From Methylopumilus universalis (GTDB lineage Bacteria > Pseudomonadota > Gammaproteobacteria > Burkholderiales > Methylophilaceae), in assembly GCF_006363895.1 (NCBI RefSeq), contig NZ_CP040953.1: DNA of 64,000 nt; one strand, 5' to 3'. Numbering within the stretch: position 1 is the stretch's first letter; each line of letters begins with the position of its first letter. The position numbers and the translations under genes were made by a program. Below are positions 8,537 to 17,363 of the stretch, one piece after another. The notes under the pieces were generated by a model that saw only the letters and a list, made by a program, of their open reading frames with translations, made no database searches and had not been told where the DNA came from.

Positions 8537-9823
8537 TTATGTCTTTACTATACTTTCCAAGACCTCAAAGTAAGTTGGAAATGTTTTGTTGACACACCCC
8601 GGGTCGTTAATTGTGATTGGTATATTTCTTAGACTAACTAGAGAAAAACACATAGCCATTCGATGATCGTCATAAGTATCAATCTCAACATGCTCTTTAA
8701 TCTTAAGAGGAGGTGTGATTTCTATAAAATCATTACCTTCAGTAACAGCCGCACCTAATTTTCTAAGTTCAGTTGCCATGGCTTTAATGCGATCAGTTTC
8801 TTTAACGCGCCAGCTTCCAATATTAAGAAGCTTAGTCGTGCCTTTTGCAAATAGGGCTAATACCGCAAGCGTCATCGCAGCATCTGGAATATGATTACAA
8901 TCAAGATTTATTGCTTGAAGAGCAGCGACTTTTGTAACCTGAATAGATGCTTCAAGGATATTTATGTCAGCGCCCATAAGTACTAAAGCCTCAGCGAATT
9001 TCACATCACCTTGAATGCTATTTCTACCAATACCTTTAATTTCGATATCGCCGGCAAGCGCCCCTGCTGCTAAGAAATAAGAGGCTGACGAAGCGTCACC
9101 TTCAACAAATATTTCACCTGGGCTCGCGTAGGAACTTGAACCGGGAATAACAAAATGTTTCCAGTCTATTTTTTTAACATGTATACCAAATCGCGCCATT
9201 AGATTAAGCGTAATATCAATGTAAGGTTTTGAAATTAAATCACCCTCGATTTCAATAACCACTTCTTTTTTTGTAAGTGGCATTGCCATTAGAAGAGATG
9301 TTAAAAATTGACTTGAAATATCCCCCCTAATTTTTATAGGACCGTTAATCATAATTTCAGATGGAGATATCTTTAAAGGAGGATAACCTTCTTGACCGAG
9401 ATAGGTTATATCTGCATTTAATTGCAAGAGCGCGTCAACAAGATCTTTAATAGGGCGTTCATGCATTCTAGGCAAACCGCTTAGCGTGTATTGGCCCTTG
9501 GAAAAAGATAATGCTGCAGTTAAAGGCCTAAATGCAGTACCCGCATTACCTAAAAAAATTTCAGCTGATTTATTTTTAAAATTACCTCGAGTACCATGAA
9601 TGAGAATGTCACCATTATCTTTTTGCGTAAGATCAACTTGAAGTTTTTTTAATGCATCAATCATATGAAGCGTGTCATCAGAAACAAGTGGCCCTATGAT
9701 AGTTGTTGCACCATCTGCAATGGCAGACAAAAGAAGAATACGGTTAGTGATACTTTTAGATCCAGGGAGAGTAACTTGACCAGAAACAGAATGAACAGCT
9801 TTTAATTTCTTTTGATTTGTCAT
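8537..9823 (-). CDS. aroA: 3-phosphoshikimate 1-carboxyvinyltransferase (EPSP synthase)
   Basis: This 428-residue enzyme joins shikimate 3-phosphate and PEP to give EPSP in the shikimate pathway. Motifs seen are PGSKSITNRILLLSAIADG at the N-terminus, LGNAGTAFRPL (PEP-binding loop), RMHERPIKDL and YDDHRMAM near the C-terminus. Length is normal. It lies 9 bases downstream of the prephenate dehydrogenase gene, so two aromatic amino acid steps are co-transcribed. Confidence 0.98.
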   Translation of the reverse strand: MTNQKKLKAVHSVSGQVTLPGSKSITNRILLLSAIADGATTIIGPLVSDDTLHMIDALKKLQVDLTQKDNGDILIHGTRGNFKNKSAEIFLGNAGTAFRPLTAALSFSKGQYTLSGLPRMHERPIKDLVDALLQLNADITYLGQEGYPPLKISPSEIMINGPIKIRGDISSQFLTSLLMAMPLTKKEVVIEIEGDLISKPYIDITLNLMARFGIHVKKIDWKHFVIPGSSSYASPGEIFVEGDASSASYFLAAGALAGDIEIKGIGRNSIQGDVKFAEALVLMGADINILEASIQVTKVAALQAINLDCNHIPDAAMTLAVLALFAKGTTKLLNIGSWRVKETDRIKAMATELRKLGAAVTEGNDFIEITPPLKIKEHVEIDTYDDHRMAMCFSLVSLRNIPITINDPGCVNKTFPTYFEVLESIVKT

Positions 9824-9832
9824 GCGCTTAAA

Positions 9833-10687
9833 TTATCGAGACCATTCGCTTCGAGTTTTGCTTGCATTTTCGAATAACGTCAAAATCTTTTTTTCATCTT
9901 CATGCTCAATAGCTTCTTTTAGCAATTTGATTTGATTTTCAAAGTGCTTAATATCATCAAGGATAAATTTTTTATTTGCGAGTGTAATGTCTTTCCACAT
10001 CTCAGGAGAGCTTGCTGCAATTCTTGTAAAATCTTTAAATCCACTTGCAGCAAATTTTAAAAGTTCATTTGCATTTGCTCTTTGGGTAATCATATCCACG
10101 AGTGAAAAAGCTAAAAGATGTGGAAGATGGCTGATTGTTGAAAATATTTTGTCATGATCGCTATGAGACATATTTGAAACTATAGCGCCTGCATTTTTCC
10201 ATAGCGCTTCAATTACCTCTTTCGCGCGAGGAGATGTATCCTGATCTGGCGTTAAAATCACATTTTTATCTTTAAATAAATCAATATGAGCTGCCGTTGC
10301 ACCATGTTTTTCAGATCCAGCAATAGGGTGACCGCCAATAAACTGTGAGTATTGACTACCTAAAATTTGTTTTGCTGACTCAATAACACTTGTTTTGGTA
10401 CTTCCAACATCGGTGATAATGGTATGTGAAGATAAATGAGGTTGAATCGTTTTAAGTATCAAGGGGAATTGCGCCACCGGTGTTGCAATAATAATGATAT
10501 GAGCCTCTGCAATATCTTTATTTAATTCTTGGCTCGTACGATCAATAAGTTTAAGTTTAATGGCATCATTGAGATTATCTTGGTTTCTGCCGACGCCAAC
10601 AATATCTGAAGCGAGACCTGATTTTTTTGCAGAGAGTGCAATAGATCCTCCGATAAGACCGACACCAAAAATAAGAATTTTATTCAC
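9833..10687 (-). CDS. tyrA: Prephenate dehydrogenase
   Basis: This 284-residue NAD(P)-dependent enzyme oxidises prephenate to 4-hydroxyphenylpyruvate (or arogenate to tyrosine). The N-terminal Rossmann motif is GVGLIGGSIAL, followed by DVGSTK, the GGHPIAGSEKHGA substrate loop and the histidine of SHLPHLLAF. It is monofunctional: no chorismate mutase domain is present. The start codon is GTG at 10687 with no obvious Shine-Dalgarno. Cyclohexadienyl dehydrogenase activity is possible; the sequence alone does not decide the substrate. Confidence 0.93.
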   Translation of the reverse strand: MNKILIFGVGLIGGSIALSAKKSGLASDIVGVGRNQDNLNDAIKLKLIDRTSQELNKDIAEAHIIIIATPVAQFPLILKTIQPHLSSHTIITDVGSTKTSVIESAKQILGSQYSQFIGGHPIAGSEKHGATAAHIDLFKDKNVILTPDQDTSPRAKEVIEALWKNAGAIVSNMSHSDHDKIFSTISHLPHLLAFSLVDMITQRANANELLKFAASGFKDFTRIAASSPEMWKDITLANKKFILDDIKHFENQIKLLKEAIEHEDEKKILTLFENASKTRSEWSR

Positions 10688-10701
10688 TGTATATAGTTGA
10701 T

Positions 10702-11463
10702 TTATTTGATATTGTTTAACAATTGAATTGTATCATGTTCACTATTAAATGATCGCCATTCGTTATTGATGAATAGCTCAAAAGGTTTAAAGTGAGTTTT
10801 GTAATTCATCTTTTTGCTTTCTTGAATCCAGTAGCCCAAATAAACATAATCTAATTTTTTTTCAGCACACCAATTAATGAGCCATAGTATGGAATAAGTT
10901 CCATAGCTGAATGATTTATCAGACGTATCAAAAAATGTATACACCGCAGAAATGCCGTCTTCAACTATATCGACAAAACTTACAATTTTTAAATCCCCTT
11001 GATCTTGAAATTGAATTAATCGACTATCAATATTGCTTTGTAATAAAAACTCACTGTACTGATTAACATCATCATCCGTTGCTTTTATTTTTTCATGTCT
11101 ATTTTTTTGATATTCCAAATAAAGCTTGAAATGATCCTCGTGAAAGGAAAGGGGAAGAACAGAAGTTTGAAGATGCTGATGATTTTTAATAATTCTTTTA
11201 GCGCTTTTTGAGCGCATAAAATCTTTAACATTGATACGAATAGGAATACATGCACTACAAAGTTCGCAATAAGGTTTGTACGTAAATTTACCGCTCCTTC
11301 GAAAGCCTTTTTTTATAAGATCATCGAAGTGTTTTTGGCTAATAAGGTGATGAGGCGTAGCAACTAATGATTGAGATGCTCGACCTTCTATGTAGCCACA
11401 GGCATAACTTGTTGTGACGTAGAATTGAATCTTATGACTTGATAATTCGTCAGGAAGGCTCAT
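10702..11463 (-). CDS. bpt: Aspartate/glutamate leucyltransferase (Bpt/Ate family)
   Basis: This 253-residue enzyme transfers leucine from Leu-tRNA to proteins with N-terminal Asp or Glu, marking them for ClpAP. It shows the N-terminal YACGYIEGR, the Cys-rich YKPYCELCSACIPIRI of ATE1-type enzymes, and the C-terminal YLGYWIQESKKMNYK signature. Its ATG overlaps the stop of aat as ATGA, so both N-degron transferases are translationally coupled. Confidence 0.94.
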   Translation of the reverse strand: MSLPDELSSHKIQFYVTTSYACGYIEGRASQSLVATPHHLISQKHFDDLIKKGFRRSGKFTYKPYCELCSACIPIRINVKDFMRSKSAKRIIKNHQHLQTSVLPLSFHEDHFKLYLEYQKNRHEKIKATDDDVNQYSEFLLQSNIDSRLIQFQDQGDLKIVSFVDIVEDGISAVYTFFDTSDKSFSYGTYSILWLINWCAEKKLDYVYLGYWIQESKKMNYKTHFKPFELFINNEWRSFNSEHDTIQLLNNIK

Positions 11464-12146
11464 GTTTTAATATAAGTATTAAGTAGTTGAATAAATCGGT
11501 CACGAGAGATCTCTTTAGCACCTAAACTTAAAAGATGATTCGTTTTCATCTGACAGTCTACCATCTTAATGCCTATGTTTTTTAGATGCTGAATGGCAAG
11601 AACAAAAGCTATTTTAGAGGCGTCTCTTTCATAATGAAACATAGATTCACCAAAGAAAACGCCATCTAAAACTATTCCATAAAGGCCGCCGATGAGATTT
11701 TCATTAACATAGATTTCAAAAGAATGAGCAATTTTTGATTGATGTAATTCTGTGTATGCATTAATAATTCGATCGTCAATCCATGTGCCATCTTGGCCTT
11801 TTCTTTTAATCTCACTGCAATGTTTAATAATAGATGAAAAATCATTGTCTATTAAAAATCGATAATTATTTTTCCTAATTTTCTTGGATAGTGACGATGA
11901 AATTATAAGGTCTTCAGGGAACAATATTAATCTTGGGTCGGGTGACCACCATAAAATAGGTTCGTGTTCATTGAACCAAGGAAATATTCCTTGCTTATAA
12001 GCCTCAATAATTTTTTTAGCTTCAAGTGTTTTTGATATTGCGATAAGGCCATTAGGTTCAATAAGCGCTTGATCAGTCTTAGGAAAGGGGTCATGATTAC
12101 TTAGTAAAGCGATGGAACCGAATTCAGTTTTTATCCATTGAGCCAT
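11460..12146 (-). CDS. aat: Leucyl/phenylalanyl-tRNA--protein transferase
   Basis: This 228-residue cytoplasmic enzyme adds Leu or Phe to proteins with N-terminal Lys or Arg, creating ClpS/ClpAP degrons. Signatures are GIFPWFNEHEPILWWSPDPR near residue 55, the C-terminal GGLYGIVLDGVFFGESMF, and VDCQMKTNHLLSLGAKEISR. With the downstream bpt gene it makes a complete two-enzyme N-degron module. Divergent from the TraB/GumN gene across 35 bases. Confidence 0.96.
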   Translation of the reverse strand: MAQWIKTEFGSIALLSNHDPFPKTDQALIEPNGLIAISKTLEAKKIIEAYKQGIFPWFNEHEPILWWSPDPRLILFPEDLIISSSLSKKIRKNNYRFLIDNDFSSIIKHCSEIKRKGQDGTWIDDRIINAYTELHQSKIAHSFEIYVNENLIGGLYGIVLDGVFFGESMFHYERDASKIAFVLAIQHLKNIGIKMVDCQMKTNHLLSLGAKEISRDRFIQLLNTYIKT

Positions 12147-12181
12147 GTTTTTGTGAGGAAAGCTTAATTTAATTTCAAGGT

Positions 12182-13036
12182 ATGAAACGTTTTTTAATAT
12201 TAGTTATATTACTCTTAAATACAGTCTCATTTGCTAACGCTAGTGAGCGAGGATTATTCTGGAAATTAAAAGCACCGAATGGTTTGACGCATTATTTATT
12301 CGGCACTATTCATACAGATGACAATAGAATTACTAAGTTCTTGCCTGCCGTTAAAAAATCCGTTAATGCCTCTGATCTTCTTTTGGTTGAGATTACCCCT
12401 GGCGACCATTCACAAAATCTTTTTATGAAGAATTATTCTCTCGTATCACATTTAAATGCTGAAGAGCTTAATCAAATTAAAAAACTTTCAGAATTTCATG
12501 TTATGTATTTCGAGAATGTCATAAGAATGAAGCCTTGGCTCTTGGCTATTATCTTCGACTCTCCCAAGCCCCATACCGAATTTAATCAAGATTATCTTTT
12601 AATGGCAATGGCTGAGGATTTAGATAAAGAAGTGTTAGGAATTGAGTCATCAAAAGAACATTTTGCTTCGATGGACTCCCTCTCGCTAGATGAACAACTA
12701 ATGATGCTTAGAGCGGTTTTAAAAAAAACAGAGAAAGAAAGATTGTATGATTACAATCTGCTCATGAAGGAATATCTCTCGGCCGATGTTGAGCAAATAC
12801 GTAAAACTGACGAACAATTAACAGGTAAGTTATTACCTAAAGCTTTGTGGGCTAAAATTAAAATTCAGCTTATGGATGAAAGAAATAAAAAGATGGCCAT
12901 AAAAATTAAAGAGCTTGCACAAGACAAACAATTATTTATTGCAGTCGGAGCATCACATCTTTCAGGTAAGGATGGCTTGTTAAGTCAGTTAAGAGATTCA
13001 GGGTTTAAATTGACACCTTTAAAAGCATTTGAATAG
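12182..13036 (+). CDS. TraB/GumN family protein, exported
   Basis: This 284-residue protein has a clear signal peptide (residues 1 to ~20, cleavage after SFANA), so it is periplasmic or lipid-associated. The TraB/GumN hallmarks are present: HYLFGTIHTDD near residue 40, an internal LGIESSKEHFASMDSL region and the C-terminal FIAVGASHLSGKDGLL. The family resembles metal-dependent Tiki-like proteases, but the bacterial role is not known. It is 1 base upstream of the SpoU methyltransferase ATG and probably shares its transcript. Confidence 0.85.
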   Translation: MKRFLILVILLLNTVSFANASERGLFWKLKAPNGLTHYLFGTIHTDDNRITKFLPAVKKSVNASDLLLVEITPGDHSQNLFMKNYSLVSHLNAEELNQIKKLSEFHVMYFENVIRMKPWLLAIIFDSPKPHTEFNQDYLLMAMAEDLDKEVLGIESSKEHFASMDSLSLDEQLMMLRAVLKKTEKERLYDYNLLMKEYLSADVEQIRKTDEQLTGKLLPKALWAKIKIQLMDERNKKMAIKIKELAQDKQLFIAVGASHLSGKDGLLSQLRDSGFKLTPLKAFE

Positions 13037-13037
13037 T

Positions 13038-13814
13038 ATGAAACGACAGCTCATCTCATCTCGTGGCAATCAGCATTTCAAGCACTTAAAAAAACTTAAC
13101 GAGTCACCTCGTTATCGGCATGAGGTTCAGCAAACTATCTTAGATGGTATTCATCTTATCGAATCTTATGCTGAGCGCTTCGGTTCACCCGACTCTGTGG
13201 CTTTAATTCAGGGCAGTGATATTGATAAAATTGCACCATATCTTAATGAAGATACACAAGTATTGGAATTTCCAGCAGGGCTCTTTTCTGAAATAGCACC
13301 AGTGATATCACCTACAGGCATTCTTGCATCTATTAACATCCCACATTTAGAAACTCCAGAAAATCAAAACTGTATTTTATTGTTAGAAGATATTCAAGAT
13401 CCAGGCAACTTAGGTAGCATATTAAGATCTGCAAGTGCCTCAGGTGTAGATCTTGTTTACTTGTCTGATCATTGCGCTGATATTTGGTCGCCTAAGGTAT
13501 TAAGAGGCGGACAAGGTGCACATTTTTATTTGCCATGTATTGAGAATGCAGTTTTTTCTGACATTACAAAAGCATTCAAGGGAAAAATTTTTGCAACTGA
13601 ATTAACTGGGAAATCTGTATTTAAAGAGAATTTAAAAGGACCTGTTGCTTTTATTTTTGGTAACGAGGGCAATGGGCTTCAGTCAGAAACAATAGGCTTA
13701 GCTTCCGATTCAATTCATATACCTATGGAAAAAGGTATTGAATCTTTAAATGTTTCCGCTGCTGTATCGATTTGTTTATATGAAAAATATAGACAAGAAA
13801 ATTCTAATGTTTAA
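13038..13814 (+). CDS. TrmH/SpoU family RNA 2'-O-ribose methyltransferase
   Basis: This 258-residue SPOUT methyltransferase carries the three SpoU motifs: EDIQDPGNLGSILRSA (motif 1), FIFGNEGNGL (motif 2) and SLNVSAAVSICLYE (motif 3, part of the SAM-binding trefoil knot). The N-terminal ~90 residues are a SpoU substrate-binding domain (TILDGIHLIESY). The substrate is an rRNA or tRNA ribose; RlmB-like activity is possible but not assignable. I chose the ATG at 13038, after the upstream stop, over the TTG at 13029. The 3' end overlaps hslO by 11 bases. Confidence 0.9.
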   Translation: MKRQLISSRGNQHFKHLKKLNESPRYRHEVQQTILDGIHLIESYAERFGSPDSVALIQGSDIDKIAPYLNEDTQVLEFPAGLFSEIAPVISPTGILASINIPHLETPENQNCILLLEDIQDPGNLGSILRSASASGVDLVYLSDHCADIWSPKVLRGGQGAHFYLPCIENAVFSDITKAFKGKIFATELTGKSVFKENLKGPVAFIFGNEGNGLQSETIGLASDSIHIPMEKGIESLNVSAAVSICLYEKYRQENSNV

Positions 13815-14691
13815 CCGAATTATTTGACTCGTTAAATACAAAAACTACTTCATCTTCTGAATATTTGTAACATTCATTGCAGAAATCGCAGTGAATCGTA
13901 ATCGACGCTTGCTCTTCGATGATAGATTCACACTCTTTTTTCCCAATAAGGCGAAGCATATTTTCCACACTTTTTTTAGAGCAGCTGCAATAAAAACTAA
14001 GATAGCTAGGATCGTATAAGCGAATTGTCTCTGTTAAAAATACATTCTGAAGAATTTCAGATGCCTCTAATTCTGGACCAAGTGAATTAAAAGATTGGTT
14101 GGCAGATTTCACAACGCATTCCCAAACCCCTCTCATTTCATCCTGATTTAATTCCTGTGTTGAAGAATTAAATGGAAGTTTTTGAATAAGAAGCCCATAG
14201 AAAATATCATTTTGAGAATGAATCCAGAGTTTGGTTTGGATCTGTTCCGACCTTAACATATAATTTTCAAGGAGCTCGCTGATTGAGTTCCCTTCCATAG
14301 GCACGATGCCTTGATAAGGCGTCTTTGCATTTTTTTGTACTAAAGTAATAATGAAGTGACCTTCTTTTATAAGGTCAATGGGCGATAGAGATTCTATAGT
14401 GCCGCTCCATTTTACCGTGCCCCGTATACCTAAATTTCCATTGCATTCAGCAATTAATAATTTGAGTGGTCCATTGGTTTGAATTTGTAATGTGAGTGAG
14501 CCGTCTAGCTTTAGAGTTGAAGCTAGAAGGGCACTTGCCACCATAAGTTCTCCGAGAGCAGTATGAAGATTTTTTGGAAGTGCTTGATGTTGTGTGGCCT
14601 CTTCGATTGTATGACTTAACTTCACATAGTTACCTCGAATGTCCGTATCTTCAAAAATAAATCGATATAATTTGTCTTCTGAGTTATGCAT
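13804..14691 (-). CDS. hslO: Redox-regulated chaperone Hsp33
   Basis: This 295-residue cytoplasmic holdase is activated by oxidative unfolding. The C-terminal zinc switch is present as CxC (FYCSCSKK) followed after ~30 residues by CxxC (HCDFCNECY), with one additional cysteine. The N-terminal region has MVASALLASTLK and GTVKWSGTIE typical of the family. Convergent with, and overlapping, the SpoU methyltransferase; 5 bases separate it from upstream gluQ, so it likely ends a DUF3301-gluQ-hslO unit. Confidence 0.95.
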   Translation of the reverse strand: MHNSEDKLYRFIFEDTDIRGNYVKLSHTIEEATQHQALPKNLHTALGELMVASALLASTLKLDGSLTLQIQTNGPLKLLIAECNGNLGIRGTVKWSGTIESLSPIDLIKEGHFIITLVQKNAKTPYQGIVPMEGNSISELLENYMLRSEQIQTKLWIHSQNDIFYGLLIQKLPFNSSTQELNQDEMRGVWECVVKSANQSFNSLGPELEASEILQNVFLTETIRLYDPSYLSFYCSCSKKSVENMLRLIGKKECESIIEEQASITIHCDFCNECYKYSEDEVVFVFNESNNSVKH

Positions 14692-14696
14692 AAAAT

Positions 14697-15575
14697 TTAA
14701 ATTTCAATAGTTTTTATTTTGGGCACAAGTGAGATGTCCCATAATTGAATAGCTGTGGCCCAAAAGTTTGTAAGTGTATTTTCTTTTCTAACAACTTCAT
14801 AGTCTTGTCCAAGAAATTTAAGGCATGCAATTAAATTATCTTTTGCGTTTGAAATGTTAATAGGCATAGATTGGTTTTCTTTACTTAGTTTTTTTTGATT
14901 TAAAGTAGCCACAGGGACATGGCCATAGGCGACTTTAGGTAGCGATAAAATTTTTTGTAAGTATATTTGTCTTGATGAAGAGTCAATGAGGTCGCTTCCT
15001 CTTATGATGGTATTGATATTTTGCAATGCATCATCAATCACTACAGCAAGTTGATACGCATAAATGCCATCTGATCTTTTTAAAACAAAATCTCCAAATT
15101 CTTTTAATATATTCTGTTTAATCCCGCCTTGAATTTTATCTTCAAACTCTATGAATAAATCTTCTACTTTCACTCTTAAGGCGTGATGATTTGAATCTAA
15201 TATTTTATTTCTGCAAGTCCCCGGGTAAATCATTCCATCAATACCAGTTATGGCTGAGTCGGCAATTTCTTTTCTGCTACATTCGCAATAATAGGTAATT
15301 TTTTTTTCATTTAATTTCGATAAGAAAGACTGGTATATATCTAGTCGGTGGCTTTGATAAATAACTTCATCATCCCAATGGAAACCATGCTGATGAAGCG
15401 TATCCAAAATTGTTTTGTCACTTCCTTTGACAGTTCTTGGTTGGTCGAGATCTTCTATGCGCACCTTCCAAATACCATGTTGGTGTTTAGCATCAAGATA
15501 ACTTGCGACTGCGGTAATTAGTGATCCAAAATGCATTGGGCCTGTTGGAGAAGGTGCGAAGCGGCCAATATACAT
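14697..15575 (-). CDS. gluQ: Glutamyl-Q tRNA(Asp) synthetase
   Basis: This 292-residue GluRS-like protein lacks the anticodon-binding domain and glutamylates queuosine on tRNA-Asp. It shows RFAPSPTGPMHFGSL (HIGH-like), a zinc site YYCECSRKEI...YPGTC and the degenerate KLSKEN in place of KMSKS. Its short length (about 300 instead of about 470 residues) separates it from GltX. It directly abuts the DUF3301 gene upstream. Confidence 0.95.
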   Translation of the reverse strand: MYIGRFAPSPTGPMHFGSLITAVASYLDAKHQHGIWKVRIEDLDQPRTVKGSDKTILDTLHQHGFHWDDEVIYQSHRLDIYQSFLSKLNEKKITYYCECSRKEIADSAITGIDGMIYPGTCRNKILDSNHHALRVKVEDLFIEFEDKIQGGIKQNILKEFGDFVLKRSDGIYAYQLAVVIDDALQNINTIIRGSDLIDSSSRQIYLQKILSLPKVAYGHVPVATLNQKKLSKENQSMPINISNAKDNLIACLKFLGQDYEVVRKENTLTNFWATAIQLWDISLVPKIKTIEI

Positions 15576-15890
15576 TTAAGAAGCTGTATTGATGTAGGGT
15601 GGAATATGCCAGTTATGTAAGTGCTTGCCCAAGAGGAAGAGATTACATTTGATTCGATCATTTGTGGAGCTACTTACCATGAATTCGTAACATCTTAATA
15701 TGGCAACCTGACCTTCTTCATTTCGTTTTAAAGTAATTTTTTCGCATGCAACCGTCTCGTCTAAAAATTGTAGATCAAATTGTTTAGATAAATTTTTCCC
15801 AAACTGAATAGCAAGTTCACGTTTTGAGATTGAATCAATCCAAAACCAAACGATCACGATTAGTAAAGCAAGAAGGGTATATTCCAGCAT
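15576..15890 (-). CDS. DUF3301 family membrane-anchored protein
   Basis: This 104-residue protein has one N-terminal membrane span (residues ~3-20, LLALLIVIVWFWIDS) and a small soluble domain with the family pattern ...LQFLDETVACEKITLKR...RCYEFMVSS... It matches what I know of DUF3301, which has no assigned function. The gene is first in a tight minus-strand cluster with gluQ and hslO and diverges from amtB. Confidence 0.78.
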   Translation of the reverse strand: MLEYTLLALLIVIVWFWIDSISKRELAIQFGKNLSKQFDLQFLDETVACEKITLKRNEEGQVAILRCYEFMVSSSTNDRIKCNLFLLGKHLHNWHIPPYINTAS

Positions 15891-15951
15891 AAATGTAATT
15901 TAAAAAATGATCTTCATATCTTAAACGCGCTTCACCATCACTTAGTGGTTA

Positions 15952-15980
15952 TTTTTATGCATTATTTGTGTGCATAAAAA
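15952..15980. promoter_or_regulatory. NtrC-like dyad 1 upstream of amtB
   Basis: A perfect 10-bp inverted repeat (TTTTTATGCA and TGCATAAAAA, 9-base spacer) contains the 17-base core TGCATTATTTGTGTGCA at 15958-15974. The spacing GCAT-N7-GTGC follows the known enterobacterial NtrC box pattern (GCAC-N7-GTGC) with one mismatch. Position and symmetry suggest an operator for the nitrogen-regulated amtB gene. Confidence 0.5.
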
Positions 15981-15996
15981 CATTAATTCATAAAAA

Positions 15997-16013
15997 TGCA
16001 CATAAATAGTGCT
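15997..16013. promoter_or_regulatory. NtrC-like dyad 2 upstream of amtB
   Basis: TGCACATAAATAGTGCT has exact GCAC-N7-GTGC half-sites with the spacing of NtrC enhancers. Its centre is about 39 bases from that of dyad 1, close to four helical turns, so two dimers could bind the same face. The start codon of amtB is about 115 bases downstream. No GG-N10-GC sigma-54 promoter is visible between it and amtB. Confidence 0.5.
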
Positions 16014-16127
16014 TAAAAATAGAAATTTTGAAAATTTTAAGATAAAAAAAACACAATTTCTTATTTTTATTCATTCTTATATAAAATTATATTTAATTTA
16101 ATACTCTAAAGATAAGGAATGTCCGCC

Positions 16128-17318
16128 ATGGATAACTTAATTGGTGCAAATGATGTTTTATTTGTTTTATTGGGCGCGATTATGGTGCTTGCTATGCATG
16201 CGGGTTTTGCATTTCTAGAAGTGGGCACTGTGCGTCATAAAAATCAAGTCAATGCCCTTGTTAAAATCCTTGTCGATTTTTCAGTATCTACACTTGCCTA
16301 CTTTTTTATAGGTTATGGCATTGCCTATGGGGTGAGTTTCTTGTCACCTGCAGAAACATTGTCTGCTAAAAATGGCTATGAACTCGTAAAGTTTTTCTTT
16401 TTACTTACTTTTGCTGCAGCTATCCCTGCAATTATATCTGGCGGCATAGCTGAAAGAGCTAAATTCAATTCTCAATTAGCAGCTACCTTCGCTTTGGTGG
16501 GTTTCGTATATCCATTTTTTGAGGGTATTGCTTGGAATAATCATTTAGGTGTCCAATCTTTCCTCGAAGGTAATTTTGGATTTAAATTCCACGATTTTGC
16601 AGGCTCAGTAGTTGTGCATGCAATGGGAGGCTGGATTGCTTTGGCGGCGGTTTTATTGCTTGGGGCAAGACATGGAAGATATGGTAAAGATGGAAGGCTT
16701 CAAGCTTACCCACCATCTAACATTCCCTTTTTAGCTTTAGGAGCTTGGATCTTAACTGTAGGGTGGTTTGGCTTTAACGTCATGTCAGCGCAAACAGCGA
16801 ATGGTATTTCAGGGCTTGTAGCGATTAATTCTCTGATGGCATTAGCAGGGGGCACCATAGCAGCTCTTATCGTTGGAAAAAATGATCCTGGCTTTATTCA
16901 TAATGGACCTCTTGCAGGCCTTGTTGCGGTGTGTGCAGGATCAGATATTTTTCATCCCATAGGCGCTCTTATGACTGGCTTAGTTGCAGGCATTCTTTTT
17001 GTATGGGCTTTTACCCTTACACAAAACCGTTTAAAAATTGATGATGTATTAGGCGTGTGGCCATTGCATGGACTTTGCGGTGCTTGGGGTGGTATTGCCG
17101 CTGGTATTTTTGGGTCTACTTATTTTGGTGGCATGGGAGGTGTTAGTTTTGCATCTCAACTTTTAGGAACTTTATTAGGCGTATTGATAGCGCTTGCCGG
17201 GGGATTTTTAGTTTACGGCATTATTAAGTATTTCTTTGGGATTCGATTAACGCAAGAAGAAGAATTTAATGGCGCTGATATTTCGATTCATAAAATTGCA
17301 GCTAATTCAGATGATTAA
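16128..17318 (+). CDS. amtB: Ammonium transporter
   Basis: This ~396-residue Amt/MEP/Rh channel protein has about eleven membrane spans. Visible conserved parts are FAFLEVGTVRHKNQVNAL, GGIAERAKF, the pore-histidine region DFAGSVVVHAMGGW (first His of the twin-His pair), and the second in LGVWPLHGLCGAWGGIAAG. The start at 16128 is chosen because AAGGA at 16114-16118 is then 9 bases upstream; an ATG at 16119 would sit directly on that sequence. There is no cleavable signal peptide and no glnK next door. Regulation by nitrogen status is suggested by the two upstream dyads. Confidence 0.95.
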   Translation: MDNLIGANDVLFVLLGAIMVLAMHAGFAFLEVGTVRHKNQVNALVKILVDFSVSTLAYFFIGYGIAYGVSFLSPAETLSAKNGYELVKFFFLLTFAAAIPAIISGGIAERAKFNSQLAATFALVGFVYPFFEGIAWNNHLGVQSFLEGNFGFKFHDFAGSVVVHAMGGWIALAAVLLLGARHGRYGKDGRLQAYPPSNIPFLALGAWILTVGWFGFNVMSAQTANGISGLVAINSLMALAGGTIAALIVGKNDPGFIHNGPLAGLVAVCAGSDIFHPIGALMTGLVAGILFVWAFTLTQNRLKIDDVLGVWPLHGLCGAWGGIAAGIFGSTYFGGMGGVSFASQLLGTLLGVLIALAGGFLVYGIIKYFFGIRLTQEEEFNGADISIHKIAANSDD

Positions 17319-17363
17319 TCTTATCTCTTAAAAGCATTACCTGATGCCATGTTAAAATTTCCC

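Noticed and set aside
15933..15951. ACCA...TGGT partial dyad upstream of amtB as a third NtrC-like box
   Set aside because: It lacks the GCAC-N7-GTGC geometry and has several mismatches, so it is not counted with the two better dyads.
15952..15980. The first amtB-upstream inverted repeat read as a terminator
   Set aside because: The arms run T-rich to A-rich on both strands, so neither strand has a T-tract after the stem, and the adjacent genes diverge from it.
16014..16127. Possible sigma-54 promoter before amtB
   Set aside because: No GG dinucleotide with a GC 10 bases later occurs between the dyads and the ribosome site, and GG is the near-invariant part of the -24 element.
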